64,000 nucleotides of DNA from Aphis gossypii (lineage: Eukaryota; Arthropoda; Insecta; Hemiptera; Aphididae). This document shows, one piece after another, positions 61,241 to 64,000 of this stretch. Both the position numbers and the translations under genes were made by a program. Position 1 is the first letter of the stretch; the number at the start of each line of letters is the position of its first letter. The stretch lies in contig NC_065531.1 of assembly GCF_020184175.1 (NCBI RefSeq), forward strand, positions 17,939,213 through 18,003,212, in the 5' to 3' direction. The notes below the pieces were generated by a model. It saw only the letters and a program-made list of their open reading frames with translations. It ran no database searches and had not been told where the DNA came from.

Positions 61241-63508
61241 TTATTATTGTACACAAATATATACGCCTCGCTGGTACACACGAACACACACACACACATC
61301 GGTTGATAAGTAGCTATTGGATTTCGAACCGATTATAATATACAGCATCGACCTCACGATAATAACAATATTTTAATAATAATATATTATAAATTATTAT
61401 AATATTAATATATTGTCGTGTGCGATTGCCGCCGTACGTAAAATATAATAATAATAATAATATGGTATAATATATCTGCACCTATATACGATGATGATAA
61501 TTTAAGAGAGTCGATTATCGCTCGGACCAATCGACGCGTACGTATATATATTTAATATTATTATACTCTATACACGAGCTTCGAGTTTTTTTTCCGTCGT
61601 TTTTTTTTTTTTATCGAATTTTTTACACGAGCGACTTATTTACGCGTCGCATTACGCGTGTATAACGTCGTATATTATGATATTATAAATGGATCGTCGT
61701 TATTCGTTTTTTTTATTTAAGACACATCGCTTATAGAAATATGTTAACACGAATCGATCGGTTCATTTAACACATCACATGATATAACAACCATATCTAT
61801 TATAGCTAGGTATACGTATCGGTCAGGTCCGCTATACACATATTATAATATGTGTAATATACTCAGTCCTATCCGTTCGGTTTATTACGCGTATATAATG
61901 TGTTTAAACAAGCCGACCGTACTTATATTATAGCGTAGTTACACGACGATTTACATATATTTAAATGATCAGTCATTTTTTATCTAAAAATACATTGTTG
62001 CGGTGTGCATTGTGAAGTACACGTATTATACGAGGTCTCTCGATCGGGTACGATTAGCATATTTAATATGTATAGGTAAATCGAAAAAGTGAGCCGCAAA
62101 CAATAGAACAACGAAAACTCTTTTTCGTAACTAATTTGTTTGCTTGTAATTAAAAACAAAAGTTTTAAGCTGTTATATTAATTATATAGTACGCGCAGGT
62201 ACGTACGTTGCAGAAATACCTACCGGAAAGACGTAGTTTTGATCGAAATTACTTCTTTGAAACATTTTAGCGATCGTATAGTCTTCGCCACGCATACTTG
62301 ACGCTTGCATCTCTTAGTATTATACTAATATAATATGTAAACTTATTCACGAGACTTTATATTATAAGAAAACTCAAAATAGTCGTTGCATCGACTTACA
62401 AACATTCGAAAAATATTATTAATATACAGATACAGTACCTATGCACTTACGACACCGAATGGGTTCAGCAAGCCGTCGCGCTTTACGTAACATTTATATA
62501 ATTTATAATATTGTACCTATACAAAAAATCATTAGTACACAGAATGTATTTAATATTATACGTAATTTAAACATAATTTATACAATATACTATACATATA
62601 TTGTAAAGAATTTGAACAAATTTATTATAAATCAATTTTTGTAAAAATACACATATTATAATGATAGGAATATTGCACTTCATCTGAGGTTTAATTTATG
62701 ATCGTATTAAAAAGTGTCAAAATATTAAAATTAATTATGAGTTATATGTTTTTGACACATTATTTATTTTTCACTCAATAAATTATACATATAGCGTCCG
62801 ACGAGCAATGTATGCTGACCACGTGACGAATTTGACATAGGTATTTAATAGCCATTATAAATATATAACAGCAATGCGTGACTTTTATATAATAAATAAT
62901 AAAATCTCACTCTGCATAATATCCATTATATTATATTATGTATATGTCATTGACCATTTGAAAAATTTGTACGTTTGTGACAAAAAAAAAGGTGTACTCG
63001 AAATTATTTGATCATTCCTCATCAAAAGTTCCTTTTCAATAGAGGTCAGTACCAGTCATACCTTTTAGAACTATAATCACGATAATATAAAATAAGTATA
63101 ATACTTATCGTTTACCAAATATATATACATATTTGTACCTATTTAGTTTTAAACAGCAGTGTATTGGAATTTATTGAGTTGACATCATTGTTTTATAAAT
63201 TGAAAATATTTTTATTTCTTTTCATGTCCCAATTTAATATAGGTACTAAAATAATATAGGTATTGAAATAATAATAATAAATATTTAATGAATATTTGAC
63301 CGACTGCCGTCGATTAACGCAATGTCTTTCTTCCTATGTTTTTTTGCAAAATTGCAAAATCAGCATATAGTCATAAAACACGATAATTATGATTTCGAAC
63401 TGGCTGCTCCCAGTAATACAAAATCATAATTTATCAATCATAATTAAAAAAAAAAAACATTGTTTTTCGATGTGTACTTGAATTACTTTCTTATATATAT
63501 TATATTAG
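61241..63508. other. AT-rich spacer with long palindrome
   Basis: (AAT)n at about 61446-61462, T run near 61600-61612, and the 22-base palindrome at 61835-61856. From 62640 it is CpG-poor and AT-rich. No gene recognised. Confidence 0.55.
61835..61856. repeat. 22-base perfect palindrome
   Basis: The 22 bases, starting TACACATATTA, equal their own reverse complement. AT-rich but with four GC pairs. Possible cruciform or dimer site; function unknown. Confidence 0.85.
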
Positions 63509-63664
63509 GAAATAGAGAGAGATATACCATCAGTGACAGAGAGAGACTGTCGTCTAATACAGAATCAGCATTGGTGCAGCTACCGGTTTAGACCTGATCC
63601 ACTATACTCGGACGCTAATCCTGTTGAATATTGTTGGGAAAATATTGTTTTTATTATATTATAA
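63509..63664 (+). mobile_element. Possible transposase C-terminal remnant or terminal exon
   Basis: After an acceptor-like TATATATTATATTAG|GAA, one frame is open for 51 codons and ends TAA 63662-63664. Residues 33-43 read YSDANPVEYCW, resembling the Tc1/mariner-type DDE signature YSPDLNPIExxW that carries the catalytic acidic residue; the spacing NPxExxW is exact, while the usual proline after YS is missing. The upstream 32 residues do not match the family, and no catalytic aspartates, start or terminal inverted repeats were found. The minus strand is also open over this interval (within 63580-63885). It is either a remnant, a host exon or coincidence. Confidence 0.22.
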
Positions 63665-64000
63665 TTATGGCGTTGTACCTCTGGACTTGCAGGGATAGAG
63701 CTCAACTTGACGATTACTTGCCCGTGCCGCATACACACTATATTATTATTATAAATTAATACGCTCTCGATTAAGAGATTTGCGCTTAAAATTACAATCC
63801 TTATTATAAGACGAATATTGTACACACGTACGCGTAAACATAACTCAATAACTATACAGCGTGTACACGAGACAGGATTCAGCATTTCAACCGCAAGCCG
63901 ATATAAAATAATAGCATCACTTCATATTATATTGGCACGGAATGCGAAACCCGATCTTGATTCGACACTATATAATATTAATTATAAATGTGTATGCGTA
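63665..64000. other. Spacer to window end
   Basis: Mixed AT-rich sequence. The 101-codon minus frame over 63580-63885 has no recognised domain. Confidence 0.5.

Noticed and set aside
1..64000. CRISPR array, operon, rRNA or organelle insertion
   Set aside because: No regularly spaced repeats, no tightly packed reading frames, and no recognisable rRNA or mitochondrial protein sequence.

Overview
This window reads as animal nuclear DNA with no confident gene. By eye it is about one third GC. It is full of A/T tracts, (ATT)n, (TA)n and (CA)n microsatellites, and has no operon-like packing, ribosomal RNA, CRISPR array or bacterial gene order. A 15-base run of the insect telomere pentamer (CCTAA)n at 10615-10629, the repeated palindrome GTAGGTACCTAC, and the alternation of CpG-bearing and CpG-poor blocks suggest an insect. 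My best guess from general familiarity is an aphid or close hemipteran; that is inference, not proof.

Coding content. With about 33% GC, stop codons occur at roughly 7% of random codons. The longest stop-free run expected by chance over six frames of 64 kb is therefore around 120 codons. The longest frames here (about 100 to 150 codons) lie almost entirely in CpG-rich or low-complexity sequence, where TAA, TAG and TGA are rare. No frame shows a protein family that I can name with confidence. I list a handful of short frames only because they also carry a good start context, a plausible splice site or a family-like motif. All have low confidence, and at most one or two are likely to be real.

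Layout. 1-10080: alternating AT-rich and CpG-bearing sequence, with candidate first exons at 2262-2381 and 7384-7428 and an ORF after an acceptor-like site at 1541. 10080-10700: CpG-bearing block with the telomeric insertion. 10700-13650: AT-rich. 13650-19300: CpG-rich and microsatellite-dense. 19300-27300: mostly AT-rich, interrupted by a CpG-bearing block at 22560-24060 that holds an 18-base palindrome. 27300-31780: the densest microsatellite and CpG region. 31780-40950: mostly AT-rich, containing possible exons near 34.8-35.2 kb, a tRNA-like box pair at 35.3 kb and a decayed LINE-like fragment near 39.4 kb. 40950-51560: alternating, with CpG-rich blocks near 41.2, 44.4, 47.2 and 50.6-51.5 kb and a possible decayed coding fragment at 43.6-43.9 kb. 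51560-55370: AT-rich. 55370-64000: CpG-rich blocks at 55.4-56.2 and 60.6-61.2 kb, a 22-base palindrome at 61.8 kb, and a possible transposase-like remnant at 63.5 kb.

The most reasonable overall reading is a long intergenic region or a very large intron, possibly with small unrecognised exons. I cannot show that any parts work together as a pathway, and I did not find a convincing undescribed system. The most distinctive signals are the telomere-repeat insertion with an exact 11-base flanking duplication and the threefold exact recurrence of GTAGGTACCTAC.
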